Assembly: GCA_028382965.1 (NCBI GenBank)
Contig: JAOEUK010000015.1
Coordinates: forward strand, 1-40,217
Direction of reading: 5' to 3'
DNA from: Candidatus Puniceispirillum sp.
GTDB taxonomy: Bacteria > Pseudomonadota > Alphaproteobacteria > Puniceispirillales > Puniceispirillaceae
Length of the DNA stretch: 40,217 bases
The position numbers were made by a program, and so were the translations under genes. Shown piece by piece: positions 25,725 to 34,120 of the stretch (its first letter is position 1; each line of letters opens with the position of its first letter). The notes beneath the pieces are model-generated. The model had not been told where the DNA came from. It worked only from the letters and a program-made list of their open reading frames with translations, and did not search any database.

Positions 25725-27701
25725 ATGGATTATTCAATTTTTGAAAATATTCTTCCTGCTCTTGGGGCTCTGTTTTCCGGTGCGCATATCCTGTTTTTAT
25801 TCATCGGCGTCATTATTGGGCTCGCGGTCGGTTTACTGCCTGGGCTGGGTGGCGTCGCCGGAATGTCACTCATTTTACCATTTATTTATGGGCTCGATCC
25901 CGGCTCTGCGCTTGCAATGATGATCGGGTTGACCTCAGTTACCACTACGTCAGATACGTTCCCCTCGGTTTTACTCGGAATTCCGGGGAGCGCGGGTTCA
26001 CAAGCAACCGTTATGGACGGGTTTCCTCTCACCAAAAAAGGGCAGGCAGCCCGCGCACTCTCTGCTGCATTCGCAGCATCTTTATTTGGCGGTGTCTTTG
26101 GTGCAATCATTTTAACTGGAGCTATTTTTGTAGCACGGCCGATAATTCTTGCTATTGGTTTTGGCGAACAACTGATGCTCATTTTACTGGCGTTGACTTT
26201 AGTTGGCATGCTCACTGGCGGAAATGCCACCAAGGGGCTTGCCGCATGCGGCGCTGGTCTACTGCTAGGCACTGTAGGAGCAGCAACCGCAACTGCTGAA
26301 TATCGCATGACATTCGATGCTCTTTATTTGAGTGATGGTATTCCACTTATGATTGTGGGCCTCGGTATTTTTGCGATACCTGAAATGCTTGGCGTGTTAA
26401 CCGCGAACCGGAGTATATCAGAAAAGAATTTGATAAAAGATGGCTGGTTGCTGGGATTAAAAGACGTGATCAAACATTGGTGGATTATGCTCCGCTGTGC
26501 TTCAATTGGATCTCTAGTTGGCGCGCTTCCCGGCTTAGGTGGAACCGTTATAGATTGGATCGCCTATGGGCATGTTGTGCAAACATCACGAGACAAAGAT
26601 GAGTTTGGCAAGGGTGATATCCGCGGTGTCATAGCGCCAGAATCTGCCAATAATGCTAAGGAAGGTGGTGCATTAATCCCAACCCTTTTGTTCGGCATTC
26701 CAGGCTCTGGAAGCATGGCATTGCTGCTGGGTGGACTGATCTTAATCGGTATTACTCCCGGCAGGTCAATGGTTGAGGAAAATATAGACCTGACCTTTTT
26801 AATTATTTGGTCAATTGCAGTTGCGAACATTCTTGGCGCTGCAATATGCATTGGCCTTGCCCGTCCCGTCGCCGCATTGACTACCATACGCTACACCCTC
26901 ATTGCGCCATTCATGATTGTAATGATTTTCTTTGCCGCGTTTCAAGCAAGTCGTGACTGGGGCGACCTCGTTGCATTGTTGATTGTCGGTGGGTTGGGAA
27001 TATTGATGAAACGGTTTGGCTGGTCACGACCAGCCTTTCTAATCGGGTTTGTTTTGTCAGAGCAACTTGAAGCCGCATTCTATAGAACCATTCAAGTATA
27101 TGGCTTTGAATTTCTAACACGCCCTATTTCATTAATGCTCCTAGTTTTGTGTAGCATTTCAGCAATGTTAGCATGGCGAAATATGCGGATGATAGAAAAG
27201 CGAACCAATTCCCAACAAAACGTCTTAGCGGCAAAAGTAGATAAGGCTGAGGTCAGACAGCATATCCTAATGGCCATCGCTCTTGTGGTGCTGGTTTTAA
27301 CCGTTGTCATTGATGTGGCAGATCTTCGCTTTCTAAGTAACGCATTCCCGATAACAGTTGCCATCATAACCGGGGTATTGCTGACACTGGTCATTGCTCG
27401 TCTACTTGCCCCAAAACCGCATGGCTCATTGCTTGATGGGACCGCAGACCCAAAAAATCCGGGCGGCCGTGGAGTGCTCTATTATTTTTCTTGGCTTGCC
27501 AGTATCGTAGCGTTATCAGCTATTTTTGGCTTTGCTATTGCAGCTCCATTGTTCATTTTCATCTTTCTAAGATGCCTTGCTGGTGTTGGCAATTTATGGT
27601 CTGCCACGAGTGCAGCGAGCATTTCGGGCGTATTGTTCTTGATGCAACATCTGCTAGTTCTTGAATATCCACAAGGCATTTTGCAGGGTCTAATTCACTG
27701 A
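25725..27701 (+). CDS. TctA-TctB fusion permease of a tripartite tricarboxylate transporter
   Basis: The 658-residue membrane protein begins with a standard TctA domain (residues about 1-485): GLAVGLLPGLGGVAGMSLILPF near 35, ILGIPGSAGSQATVMDGFP near 83, and the second-half repeat SLVGALPGLGGTVIDW plus LIPTLLFGIPGSGSMALLLGGL. After a short linker, residues about 510-655 form four hydrophobic segments resembling the small subunit TctB. TctA and TctB are normally separate; here they are one unbroken frame. The complex uses a cation gradient to import carboxylates bound by TctC. Confidence 0.88.
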   Translation: MDYSIFENILPALGALFSGAHILFLFIGVIIGLAVGLLPGLGGVAGMSLILPFIYGLDPGSALAMMIGLTSVTTTSDTFPSVLLGIPGSAGSQATVMDGFPLTKKGQAARALSAAFAASLFGGVFGAIILTGAIFVARPIILAIGFGEQLMLILLALTLVGMLTGGNATKGLAACGAGLLLGTVGAATATAEYRMTFDALYLSDGIPLMIVGLGIFAIPEMLGVLTANRSISEKNLIKDGWLLGLKDVIKHWWIMLRCASIGSLVGALPGLGGTVIDWIAYGHVVQTSRDKDEFGKGDIRGVIAPESANNAKEGGALIPTLLFGIPGSGSMALLLGGLILIGITPGRSMVEENIDLTFLIIWSIAVANILGAAICIGLARPVAALTTIRYTLIAPFMIVMIFFAAFQASRDWGDLVALLIVGGLGILMKRFGWSRPAFLIGFVLSEQLEAAFYRTIQVYGFEFLTRPISLMLLVLCSISAMLAWRNMRMIEKRTNSQQNVLAAKVDKAEVRQHILMAIALVVLVLTVVIDVADLRFLSNAFPITVAIITGVLLTLVIARLLAPKPHGSLLDGTADPKNPGGRGVLYYFSWLASIVALSAIFGFAIAAPLFIFIFLRCLAGVGNLWSATSAASISGVLFLMQHLLVLEYPQGILQGLIH

Positions 27702-27711
27702 CCCATTCTTG

Positions 27712-27730
27712 TTAGAAAAATGGTTTCTAA
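27712..27730 (+). promoter_or_regulatory. Inverted repeat directly before a start codon
   Basis: TTAGAAA, loop AATGG, TTTCTAA, ending one base before the ATG at 27731. The gene has no ordinary ribosome binding site. Folding would occupy the initiation region, so it could affect translation; being AT-rich it is only marginally stable. Confidence 0.35.
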
Positions 27731-28822
27731 ATGACCTTATTCCTAAGCAATAACGATATTGCCAAAGTCATAGATATGGACCTAACGATGAATGCGTTAG
27801 AAAACGCTTATGATAATTTTATTAAGGGTGAAGCTGTGTGCATGCCTCGATGTGATTTCCAAATTCCAACGAGCAACGCTGATAAAACCTATCAATTTGG
27901 AGCCACAATCGGTGGTGCGATTGGCGGTTATATGGGCCTTAGGATGAAATCAGATGTTACTTTTGCTGAACAGATTAACGGCCAGACCCGAAAAGGAAAA
28001 TATTGTGTCGAACCAGGAAAATATTGTGGACTGATTTTGCTTTTCAATGTGGAAAACGGCGCTTTACTCGCAGTTATGAATGATGGCCTGATACAACAGA
28101 TGCGTGTAGGAGCCGATTCTGGTCTCGGCGTCAAATGGATGGCAAAATCGAACGCTAGCGTAGTCGGAATGCTTGGTAGTGGGGGCATGGCGAGAGCCCA
28201 CATTGATGCGTTTTCGCGTGTACGAGCCCTATCAAGGGTTTTAGTTTACAGTCCTACCGTAGACAATTGTAAGCAGTTTGCAACAGACATGTCGGCGAAA
28301 CACAATATTGAGGTGCTCGCAGTTGACTGCCCGGAGGAAGTATATCAAGACGCAGATATCATTGCTGGCTGCGCCAGTGTTTCTAGCCCCGTCGTCAATG
28401 GTAAGCTACTAAAACCTGGGATGCATATTACCTGCATTGGCGGCACTCTTGACGCGGATGCAAATACGATGGTGGATATTGGCTTGCGCTTCGGCTCAGC
28501 TCCAGCGGCTCTTGAGGCCCCAGACCTAGAGGTGGACAGTGAATGCCTTACCTATGCCGCCGGCCTAAGGAAAAAGATTTCATACGGCGGCACCCAGAAA
28601 TTTTCAAACATAGACACGGCCAAAGAAATTTCTCTAAAAATGCTGCGAGAAGATCCATCATGTGGCCGAACCAAGCAGAAACAAATCACTTTTTCCGAGC
28701 GTGGTAACCTGCATGGTTTACAGTTTTACTCGGTAGCCGGCGCCGTCTATGAGCTTGCATTAAAACATGGTCTCGGGATTCCCCTTTCAGACAATAGTTT
28801 TTTACAAACAATTCGAAATTAG
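27731..28822 (+). CDS. Ornithine cyclodeaminase/mu-crystallin family protein
   Basis: The 363-residue protein has an N-terminal half with the family lysine (K73 in GLRMKSD) and NDGLIQQMRVGADSGLG, then a Rossmann fold with the NAD(P) loop GMLGSGGMARAH (146-157), and ITCIGG near residue 240. The family includes ornithine cyclodeaminase, alanine/lysine dehydrogenases, ketimine reductases and iminosuccinate reductase (BhcD). In a polycarboxylate cluster, reduction or formation of an imino acid is more likely than ornithine metabolism (inference), which would point to a nitrogen-containing polycarboxylate. It is preceded by the permease gene and followed 12 nt later by MmgE/PrpD protein C. Confidence 0.87.
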   Translation: MTLFLSNNDIAKVIDMDLTMNALENAYDNFIKGEAVCMPRCDFQIPTSNADKTYQFGATIGGAIGGYMGLRMKSDVTFAEQINGQTRKGKYCVEPGKYCGLILLFNVENGALLAVMNDGLIQQMRVGADSGLGVKWMAKSNASVVGMLGSGGMARAHIDAFSRVRALSRVLVYSPTVDNCKQFATDMSAKHNIEVLAVDCPEEVYQDADIIAGCASVSSPVVNGKLLKPGMHITCIGGTLDADANTMVDIGLRFGSAPAALEAPDLEVDSECLTYAAGLRKKISYGGTQKFSNIDTAKEISLKMLREDPSCGRTKQKQITFSERGNLHGLQFYSVAGAVYELALKHGLGIPLSDNSFLQTIRN

Positions 28823-28834
28823 ATTGGCCTTCGA

Positions 28835-30205
28835 ATGATACAACAGGCATCAAACAGCAATAAAATGTCAGCAATTCAAAAGTTTTCTGAGTTTGCATCC
28901 ACGTTGAAAGTTGATGACATTGCAGCCAGCACTCTAAAAGTGGCTAAATGTTGTTTGATCGATGCGGTAGGCTGCGCCGTTCATGGATCGAAACTGCCTT
29001 GGTCAAAGATTGTTATGGACATGGCAGATAACACTGGGCTCTGCCGGTTACCCGGAATTGACAATCGCGGATATTCGGTCCGGGATTCTGCACTTGTTTT
29101 TGGAGCTTGCGCACATGCATTTGAGCTAGACAACCTCAGAAAGCCTGGCGCTGGCGTTCACCCAGGAGCAACAATTGCGATCCCCGCATTGATGATGGCC
29201 CAGACAGTTAACGCAAGCGGTGCAGACCTTTTGCGTGCAATTGTAATTGGCTGCGAAGTACAGTTTCGTATTGGCGCCGCCACCCTGCACACACCTGAAA
29301 AGATTGGCTTTCATGCGCCTGGAATAACGGGTCCTTTTGGCGCCGCTGCCGCCTGTGGGGCCTTACTAAAATTCAACCCAGCTAGGTTTGCCAATGCATT
29401 TGGCATTGCTGCATCGATGGCATCCGGCTTGCTTGCTTTTGCCAAAGCCGACCAGGGAGGAATGATCAAACGTTTGCATTTGGGGCGTGCAGCCGAAGGT
29501 GGCGTTCTGGCGTCATTACTAGCACAAAAAGGCTTTGAAGGACCACATTCAGCGCTTGAGGGCCAGTTTGGCATTCTCCAAAGCTATTGCGAGGCATTTG
29601 ACACAGATTTGTTGACCAAAGACCTTGGGTATCACTTTGAAACTAATGAAATTTGTTTCAAAAGCTTTGCCTGCCACATCACGGCACACGCTCCAATTCA
29701 ACTATTACAAGAATTACTAAAAACGCATGGATATACCGGCGAAGCAATCCATAAAATTACTATTCGCGGTTCTGAAAAAATGGTTTCACACCATAACATC
29801 CCTGAGCCTACAGATCCATTAATGGCACAATACAGCATCCCCTATGCCGTAGCATTGGCAGCATTTGAAGACCCTCTTAACCCAGCTACATTTGAGAACT
29901 TTGAAAGGCATGACGAACGCGTCAAACAACTGGCACGAAAAATAAATATGGAGACAAGGGTTATCAATGACAATCCTTCGGGTGGTTGGGGCGTTGAAAT
30001 GAAAATTGAATTTCTAGATGGGTTTACCACAAGCGGGGCAATGGATGTTTTTGATGGGTGCCCAGAAAAACCACTTACCTCTGAAGCTTTTAAACAGAAG
30101 TTCATGAGTATTACGCGGCACCTGAACACAACAACCAGTGCAGCGCTCTATGACAAACTTACCAACATTGAAAACATTACTAATATAAAATGCGTGTTTT
30201 CTTGA
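28835..30205 (+). CDS. MmgE/PrpD family protein C
   Basis: ATG 28835 lies 12 nt after the cyclodeaminase-family gene; ATG 28865 is an alternative. The 456-residue product has CCLIDAVGCAVHGSKLPW, HAFELDNLRKPGAGVHPG, IGFHAPGITGPFGAAAACGALL and MIKRLHLGRAAEGGVLASLL. The usual DD after LDF is DN here, and GWHP is GFHA, differences shared by neither of the other two copies. In the C-terminal domain, CFKSFACHITAHAPIQLL replaces the common YPxC motif. A distinct substrate or reaction is likely. It is the last gene of the rightward operon. Confidence 0.88.
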   Translation: MIQQASNSNKMSAIQKFSEFASTLKVDDIAASTLKVAKCCLIDAVGCAVHGSKLPWSKIVMDMADNTGLCRLPGIDNRGYSVRDSALVFGACAHAFELDNLRKPGAGVHPGATIAIPALMMAQTVNASGADLLRAIVIGCEVQFRIGAATLHTPEKIGFHAPGITGPFGAAAACGALLKFNPARFANAFGIAASMASGLLAFAKADQGGMIKRLHLGRAAEGGVLASLLAQKGFEGPHSALEGQFGILQSYCEAFDTDLLTKDLGYHFETNEICFKSFACHITAHAPIQLLQELLKTHGYTGEAIHKITIRGSEKMVSHHNIPEPTDPLMAQYSIPYAVALAAFEDPLNPATFENFERHDERVKQLARKINMETRVINDNPSGGWGVEMKIEFLDGFTTSGAMDVFDGCPEKPLTSEAFKQKFMSITRHLNTTTSAALYDKLTNIENITNIKCVFS

Positions 30206-30379
30206 AAAACACCAGGATCAACATCATGAACCGCTAGTTCAATCCCTTTCTTGGGAGTAATACAGCTCTAAGGGCCAACAAAAGCAGCAGCGCAAGAATT
30301 TGCAGAAGCCCAGCAACTGCTGGGGGATTGGTATGCAGAGGGTATTGTTGTCTCTGAAAACTATGAAAAGGCTCTGGAT

Positions 30380-31504
30380 TTGTACACACGTGCATCAGGC
30401 AATGGTTGCAATGAAGCTACTGTCGATCTTGGGAACTTGTACGCTGAGGGTTTGGGCGTAAAAAAGAATGGTAAGAGAGCTTTGGAACTTATGATTGTCG
30501 CAGCAGAAAATGACTGCATTAGAGCCAAACGGATGCTTGGTTTATATTATGCAAATGCTGTTGGGACAAAAAAGAATATAAAGAAAGCCCTGAGTTGGTG
30601 GCGCGCAGGAGCTGACGATAATGATGCCTCCTCAGCGTATTTGATTGGAAAGGCCCATTACAATGGTGATGGTATTGATGAAGATCCTGAAACTGCAGTT
30701 TACTGGTTTCAAAAGGCAGTTGATATGGAGGGTGCCGGAGCCGATTTGGCTAAATTCTCTCTGGGTGTTTGTCAATATTACGGCCTTGGATGTGACGAGG
30801 ACGACGCATCTGCATATCAGAATTTTATCGCAGCCGCTGAAGAGGGCATTTATCAGGCCACATATTATATGGGTCTTTGTAGCTTTTTTGGGTACGGCAC
30901 TGAACGGGATTATCATCATGCCTTCAGGTGTTTTACTGCCACTTCGAATGATGATCCCAGAGCAGCATTTTACCTTGGCGAATGTTATCGTGGAGGTAAG
31001 GGCATAGGTAAAGACGAAAAGGTAGCGTTTAAGCTCTACCTTCAATCAGCCATGCATGAGTTTACTGAAGCCTACATGGCGATTGGTAGGGCTTTTTACG
31101 TTGGTGAGGGTGTTGAAGAAGATAATCAAGAAGCTATCAAGTGGCTGGAAGTGGGGGCAAGAAGCGAAAACCATGAGGCTCAGTTTCTTCTGGGTGAATG
31201 CTATTTAAAGGGGTTTGGAGTAGCAATTGATATACCCAGAGCAGGCGTCTTGCTCCGGTCCTCCTCAGCTCAGGGGAATTGCGACGCAATGCAGATGCTT
31301 TCAGAACATGCGGCTGATCTGGATGAGACTGACATGGAAAAAAATGCCAAGAAGGATGATGGCAATGTTTTTGACCTTGGAAAAAGCCTGACATTTGGCG
31401 CCAGACGGCTTTATAGCAAAAAGTTCCAAAGTGAAGGTGTTACTGGTGATAGCAGGGCTTATGAAAATGTGATTAAACTGCACCGCCCTGCGAGGGCTAG
31501 TTAG
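30380..31504 (+). CDS. Sel1-repeat (TPR-like) protein, 5' end probably lost
   Basis: The first usable start is TTG 30380 with AAAAGG 8 nt upstream, giving 374 residues. The same frame is open from 30272 and encodes one more Sel1 repeat (EAQQLLGDWYAEG...KALDLYTRA) without any ATG, GTG or TTG, so the original gene began further left and was truncated. About eight Sel1 units follow, each with the A..LG..Y..G.GV..D...A..W pattern, then a 70-residue non-repeat tail. No signal peptide remains. Sel1 proteins are protein-interaction scaffolds; the role here is unknown. Confidence 0.75.
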   Translation: MYTRASGNGCNEATVDLGNLYAEGLGVKKNGKRALELMIVAAENDCIRAKRMLGLYYANAVGTKKNIKKALSWWRAGADDNDASSAYLIGKAHYNGDGIDEDPETAVYWFQKAVDMEGAGADLAKFSLGVCQYYGLGCDEDDASAYQNFIAAAEEGIYQATYYMGLCSFFGYGTERDYHHAFRCFTATSNDDPRAAFYLGECYRGGKGIGKDEKVAFKLYLQSAMHEFTEAYMAIGRAFYVGEGVEEDNQEAIKWLEVGARSENHEAQFLLGECYLKGFGVAIDIPRAGVLLRSSSAQGNCDAMQMLSEHAADLDETDMEKNAKKDDGNVFDLGKSLTFGARRLYSKKFQSEGVTGDSRAYENVIKLHRPARAS

Positions 31505-31517
31505 TCATTAATCTTAC

Positions 31518-31539
31518 CGCCATAGTCTTTTTTATGGCG
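31518..31539. terminator. Stem-loop after the Sel1 gene
   Basis: CGCCATA and TATGGCG form a 7-bp stem around an 8-nt T-rich loop, 14 nt after the Sel1 stop. The T-run is in the loop rather than after the stem, so termination activity is doubtful. Confidence 0.35.
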
Positions 31540-31596
31540 CTTAAATTTCATTACAGATACTCTTTGATATTGGCTCAATAACCTTAGTTTAAGAAA

Positions 31597-31869
31597 ATGA
31601 CACAGTTCACGAAACGCGAAATATCTTTATTGCATCACCATCTGAAATTTTATCAATCGCTGCAGGCAGAGGTTGGTGAAGTTGATACAGAGGCAAAACA
31701 GCATTTCATTGAAGTGCTGAAGGGCAATGTAGAGCCAGAGACGGAGCACGAAAAGGTATTTTTAAAATATCTCTCAAGTAACCAACAAAAAGTTGACGGT
31801 ATGATCCACGCTTGGTCCCTGAATAAGGAGAATCCAAGGAATCCAAACTTTGATGATGAGATCGGATAA
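31597..31869 (+). CDS. DUF413 (MaoP-like) small protein (90 aa)
   Basis: The sequence FTKREISLLHHHLKFYQSLQ, then TEAKQHFIEVLKGN and VEPETEHEKVFLKYL, follows the DUF413 pattern, in which a helix-forming N-terminus leads to a conserved petEhEkvflKY end. E. coli MaoP is a DUF413 member that acts with the maoS site in organisation of the Ori macrodomain. Here it sits next to the integrase at the island's right end. No signal or membrane segment. The assignment rests on pattern recognition only. Confidence 0.6.
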   Translation: MTQFTKREISLLHHHLKFYQSLQAEVGEVDTEAKQHFIEVLKGNVEPETEHEKVFLKYLSSNQQKVDGMIHAWSLNKENPRNPNFDDEIG

Positions 31870-31924
31870 ATTCATCATTAAAAACTGGTTTTGAGGGCTG
31901 TTGCCAGCTAGCACTAGATGAAGT

Positions 31925-33085
31925 CTAGCTCGAGATTAAAAATTGAGCCCATTTCTGCATATGGCCTCGTCGTTGCTCCAGATAATCAGTGCGATTATAT
32001 GCTCGCTCCACCTTAGTCCCTGTTTTATGAGCGATGATTACTTCAGCCACATCATTATTCGCATGTGCCTTTTCAGTCAGCCATGTGCGCAGAGTAGACC
32101 TAAACCCATGTGGCCTTGCGTCTAATCCGCGTCTTTCCATTACCCGTGCCATGGATGCATCACTGATGACACCGCGCCTTACCCCTGAAAACAGAAATCC
32201 ATCCCTGGACAGAGAGCTTGCCACTAGGATGATGCGGCTTGCTTCTTTGGAGAGAGGCACTCTGAAGTCCGGGGTTCTCTTGTGCGGTCCTTTCATGTTC
32301 TGGCCCGGTATTGTCCAGATGTCATTAATGATTTCTTCCAGATGCGCATGCCTTACCGGGTAGCTTCTAAGACCGGTCAGCATCACAAGCTTCAGCGCTA
32401 ATTGGGTAGGAGAATTCTCATCAAGTGATTGATAGAATTCTGGAGCTTGCTGCCAATTCATGAATGGAATGTGTTTTGGTGTATGCCGGGTTTTGCCAAG
32501 TAAAAGTTTTGCTTTTTCTGCCAGGCCCATATCTACATTGATTCCCAGAGCTGCCGCGTGCTTAACCACAATGTTTATCCGGTTGATTGCTTTGCGGGCC
32601 GTATCAGCTTTTGAATGCCAGATAGGCGCAAGGCAATCACGCACATCTTTTGGGCCTAACTCCTCGATCAGAATAGAGCCCAGCTTTGGGAGCACATGAA
32701 GCTCGAGCGGGGTAAACCACCGGCCATTTTTTCCGTCACCTTTTAGCTCGGCTTTTTTTGCCTCGAAAGCTTCCCTGGCCAGGCGCCCAAACTCGTGGTC
32801 GGCTTGCAGTGCTTCACGCTTCAGGCGCGTGCGTTCACGAATAGGGTCAACACCGTCCAGGATTTTAAGCCGTGCAGCTTCCGCTAGTTGGCGCGCATGC
32901 TTCAGGCTCACCTTATGGAGTCCACCGAGCCCCATTTCACGTCGTCTGCCATGATTGCCAAAGCGTAAGAACCACTGGGCTCCACCATCTTTTCGTTTAT
33001 GCAACCACAATCCGGCACCATCACAATATTTGTCCGGTTTTGCGGTCTTGATGAAAGCTGCTGACAGACGATCACGGGGCGCCAT
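31925..33085 (-). CDS. P4-type tyrosine integrase
   Basis: The 386-residue protein has the DUF4102 arm-binding domain at residues about 5-90 (DKYCDGAGLWLHKRKDGGAQ, MGLGGLHKVSLKHAR), a SAM-like core-binding domain (about 105-200), and a catalytic domain with Arg in TGLRSYPVRHAHLEEI, the HGFRSTLRTW box and the tyrosine in ERAYNRTDYLEQRR. It is read inward from the right end, with attR about 150 nt behind its start and a putative arm site just upstream. Tyrosine integrases of this type target tRNA 3' ends, matching the tRNA-Phe repeat. It looks intact. Confidence 0.95.
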   Translation of the reverse strand: MAPRDRLSAAFIKTAKPDKYCDGAGLWLHKRKDGGAQWFLRFGNHGRRREMGLGGLHKVSLKHARQLAEAARLKILDGVDPIRERTRLKREALQADHEFGRLAREAFEAKKAELKGDGKNGRWFTPLELHVLPKLGSILIEELGPKDVRDCLAPIWHSKADTARKAINRINIVVKHAAALGINVDMGLAEKAKLLLGKTRHTPKHIPFMNWQQAPEFYQSLDENSPTQLALKLVMLTGLRSYPVRHAHLEEIINDIWTIPGQNMKGPHKRTPDFRVPLSKEASRIILVASSLSRDGFLFSGVRRGVISDASMARVMERRGLDARPHGFRSTLRTWLTEKAHANNDVAEVIIAHKTGTKVERAYNRTDYLEQRRGHMQKWAQFLISS

Positions 33086-33091
33086 AATTAT

Positions 33092-33108
33092 CCACCTTTT
33101 TATCCACC
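33092..33108 (+). promoter_or_regulatory. Putative integrase arm-binding site, right
   Basis: This is the exact copy of the 17-nt motif at 10924-10940, lying 6 nt upstream of the integrase start codon. A third, shorter TTATCC follows. In the excised circle the two motifs would flank the core site at about 129 nt and 53 nt. Its position also allows integrase to repress its own expression (inference). Confidence 0.65.
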
Positions 33109-33237
33109 CTTTATCCTGAGATCTCCTGATACGTTGTGAAACCTTCTGGAAGAATGGGCACTGTTAATTATATGAAATATAACATAAAAAGTGTAATTTT
33201 GAAACCGTTAGAAACTTTAAGGGAACACTGTTCGGTG

Positions 33238-33258
33238 CCGCCCCCGGGCACCACTTTT
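33238..33258 (+). repeat. Right attachment repeat (attR)
   Basis: Exact 21-nt copy of 10850-10870: the last 16 nt of tRNA-Phe plus CTTTT. No other part of a tRNA is present here, so this copy is the duplicated end, and the sequence to its right is the chromosome side before insertion. Confidence 0.92.
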
Positions 33259-34120
33259 TCTCAATAAAATCCTACGGTATCCCTTGTTCACAGCTTCTGT
33301 CGGTTGTTGTTGTCAAAACAGAGTCTATCGCCTGAAATGGCCCTTTGTCACTCTAAAAGTGCCCCAAGAGTGACAGAAGAGTGACAAGAAACACTGGTAT
33401 CATCAGATTTTTGTCTGGATGGAGCTATTAGTCTTTATCAAGAAATAGGAACCAAAGTCACCTCAAGACCAGACACTTACTTAAAGAGTTATGGGCCACT
33501 AATGCACAATATTAAAATCCTGAGAGTTATGCCGTTAACCTTTGTATGGATGACGAACTGGAAATGGATGCGAGTGGTTGTTGGGTCTTGAAGAACGCCC
33601 AAGTAATCAGCGAGACACCGTTACGTTCGCATAGCGAGCATTACAACAGATTGGCTTACTCCTTTGATGCCAACGATACTGTTGGTAATGACAAACAAGA
33701 TGAGGTTTTAATCATCTGGTAAAGAGTGAAGTTCACCAACGACCCAAGTAAACCAACGTACCCTCTGATGTTCCCTTGTCAGGGGGTATGCTTATGCAGG
33801 AAGTTGGAGTGGATAACGTCTTTAAAGAGTTACCCCTCATCAAAGCACAGACATGAGCAGGACCACCTAAGATACGCACTTCATCAGTTAGGTGGGACAT
33901 ATGTACAACAGGCTTGTCTTACGAAGTTCCATCTGACTAGGAGTTATCCCGCACCTAAGATGAACTACAGCTAATAGTTCGTTGGGTTAGGTTGCGTAGT
34001 TAGACAACCACCACAACCACCACAATATCCAATCTAATAGACCAAATCCCTTCGTTAGACTGTAGTCTTTCCTTTAAGAGGGAGGTCGAATAACCGTATT
34101 AAATCAATGACTAAAGATAG
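33259..34120. other. Decayed accessory sequence without an intact gene
   Basis: Short overlapping frames break off repeatedly on the plus strand, as if one or more genes had been frameshifted. The longest pieces are 33546-33722 (58 codons) and 33726-33974 (82 codons, Cys-, His- and Tyr-rich and unconvincing). A CCACCACAA duplication lies near 34007. A strong plus-strand terminator follows at 34121, so a rightward transcript once ran through here. Confidence 0.45.
33546..33722 (+). pseudogene. Possible coding remnant (58 codons)
   Basis: The frame starts with MDDELEMDASGCWVLKNAQ and ends ...KQDEVLIIW. It is acidic and has plausible protein composition. Upstream, the same phase is closed by a stop near 33512, but a neighbouring phase (AISLYQEIGTKVTSRP...) looks like the preceding part, suggesting a frameshift. 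There is no ribosome binding site and no family is recognised. Confidence 0.3.

Larger units (their letters stand above)
10871..33258. mobile_element. tRNA-Phe genomic island, about 22.4 kb, with carboxylate-catabolism cargo
   Basis: The element is bounded by the 21-nt repeat and carries a P4-type integrase at the right end, an AlpA regulator, a RepB-like primase and a RepA-like ATPase at the left end. There are no capsid, portal, terminase, tail, relaxase or type IV secretion genes, so it is not a complete prophage or a self-transmissible conjugative element; a phage satellite or mobilisable island fits better (inference). Cargo comprises a protease/small-protein module (14239-16793) and a transport/catabolic cluster (17120-30205). 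Confidence 0.9.

Noticed and set aside
25886-26308. 140-codon leftward frame inside the TctA gene
   Set aside because: Proline/alanine/serine-rich antisense of a membrane protein gene; shadow.
33726-33974. 82-codon rightward frame after attR
   Set aside because: No ribosome binding site and low-quality composition; probably part of decayed sequence.
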